A DNA stretch of 5,973 nt from Methanosarcinales archaeon (GTDB taxonomy: Archaea; Halobacteriota; Syntropharchaeia; Alkanophagales; Methanospirareceae). A model generated the notes under the pieces. The model worked only from the letters and a program-made list of their open reading frames with translations. It made no database searches and was not told the DNA's origin. How positions within the stretch are numbered: position 1 is the stretch's first letter; every line of letters starts with the position of its first letter. The position numbers and the translations under genes were made by a program. Below are positions 5,916 to 5,973 of the stretch, one piece after another. Where the stretch lies: positions 7,203 through 13,175 of the forward strand of contig JAODGL010000174.1 in assembly GCA_025464585.1 (NCBI GenBank), written 5' to 3'.

Positions 5916-5973
5916 CCCCGACTCAAGCGCGTATTGGATGGCAAATCGTGCAGGTTTCTGCTCTAACTGTTAG

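Noticed and set aside
5916..5973. Possible start of another gene at the right edge
   Set aside because: The 58 bases show no ribosome site, promoter or sustained coding pattern that can be judged.

Overview
The window reads as archaeal DNA from an organism that uses c-type cytochromes. The clearest domain-level clue is a pair of strong BRE/TATA-type promoters with no bacterial -10/-35 signature. Supporting clues are a probably leaderless mRNA, a Yip1-type membrane protein, and an exported CARDB protein held by a C-terminal membrane anchor. Multiheme cytochromes beside ccmF fit euryarchaeal lineages such as the ANME-1/Syntrophoarchaeum group or Archaeoglobales. That placement is inference from gene content and was not tested by any search.

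Layout: (1) 1-128 is a short edge region with weak hairpins only. (2) 129-1259, minus strand, encodes an exported CARDB-domain surface protein. (3) 1383-4455, plus strand, is a tight three-gene operon: an exported multiheme cytochrome c with five canonical heme sites and two degenerate ones, a small membrane-anchored protein of unknown function, and CcmF, the haem lyase core subunit of System I cytochrome c maturation. (4) 4456-4572 is a convergent gap holding T-tracts and a hairpin. (5) 4573-5166, minus strand, encodes a NapC/NirT/NrfH-like membrane-anchored cytochrome c with five CxxCH sites and one CxxxCH site. (6) 5167-5321 is a divergent promoter region. Its two TATA boxes are the outer arms of one 55-bp near-palindrome. 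(7) 5322-5915, plus strand, encodes a Yip1-family multi-pass membrane protein. (8) 5916-5973 shows nothing I can support.

How the genes fit together: most of the window concerns electron transfer outside the cytoplasmic membrane. CcmF should attach haem to cytochromes on the outer face of the membrane, and a likely substrate is encoded two genes upstream in the same operon. The NapC-like protein would pass electrons from a membrane carrier (quinol or a functional equivalent) to soluble or surface cytochromes. The most interesting points are the non-canonical haem sites in both cytochromes next to a haem lyase gene, the unidentified protein between cytochrome and CcmF, and the symmetric promoter joining the NapC-like cytochrome to the Yip1 protein. 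I found no CRISPR array, rRNA, tRNA, insertion sequence or defence system.
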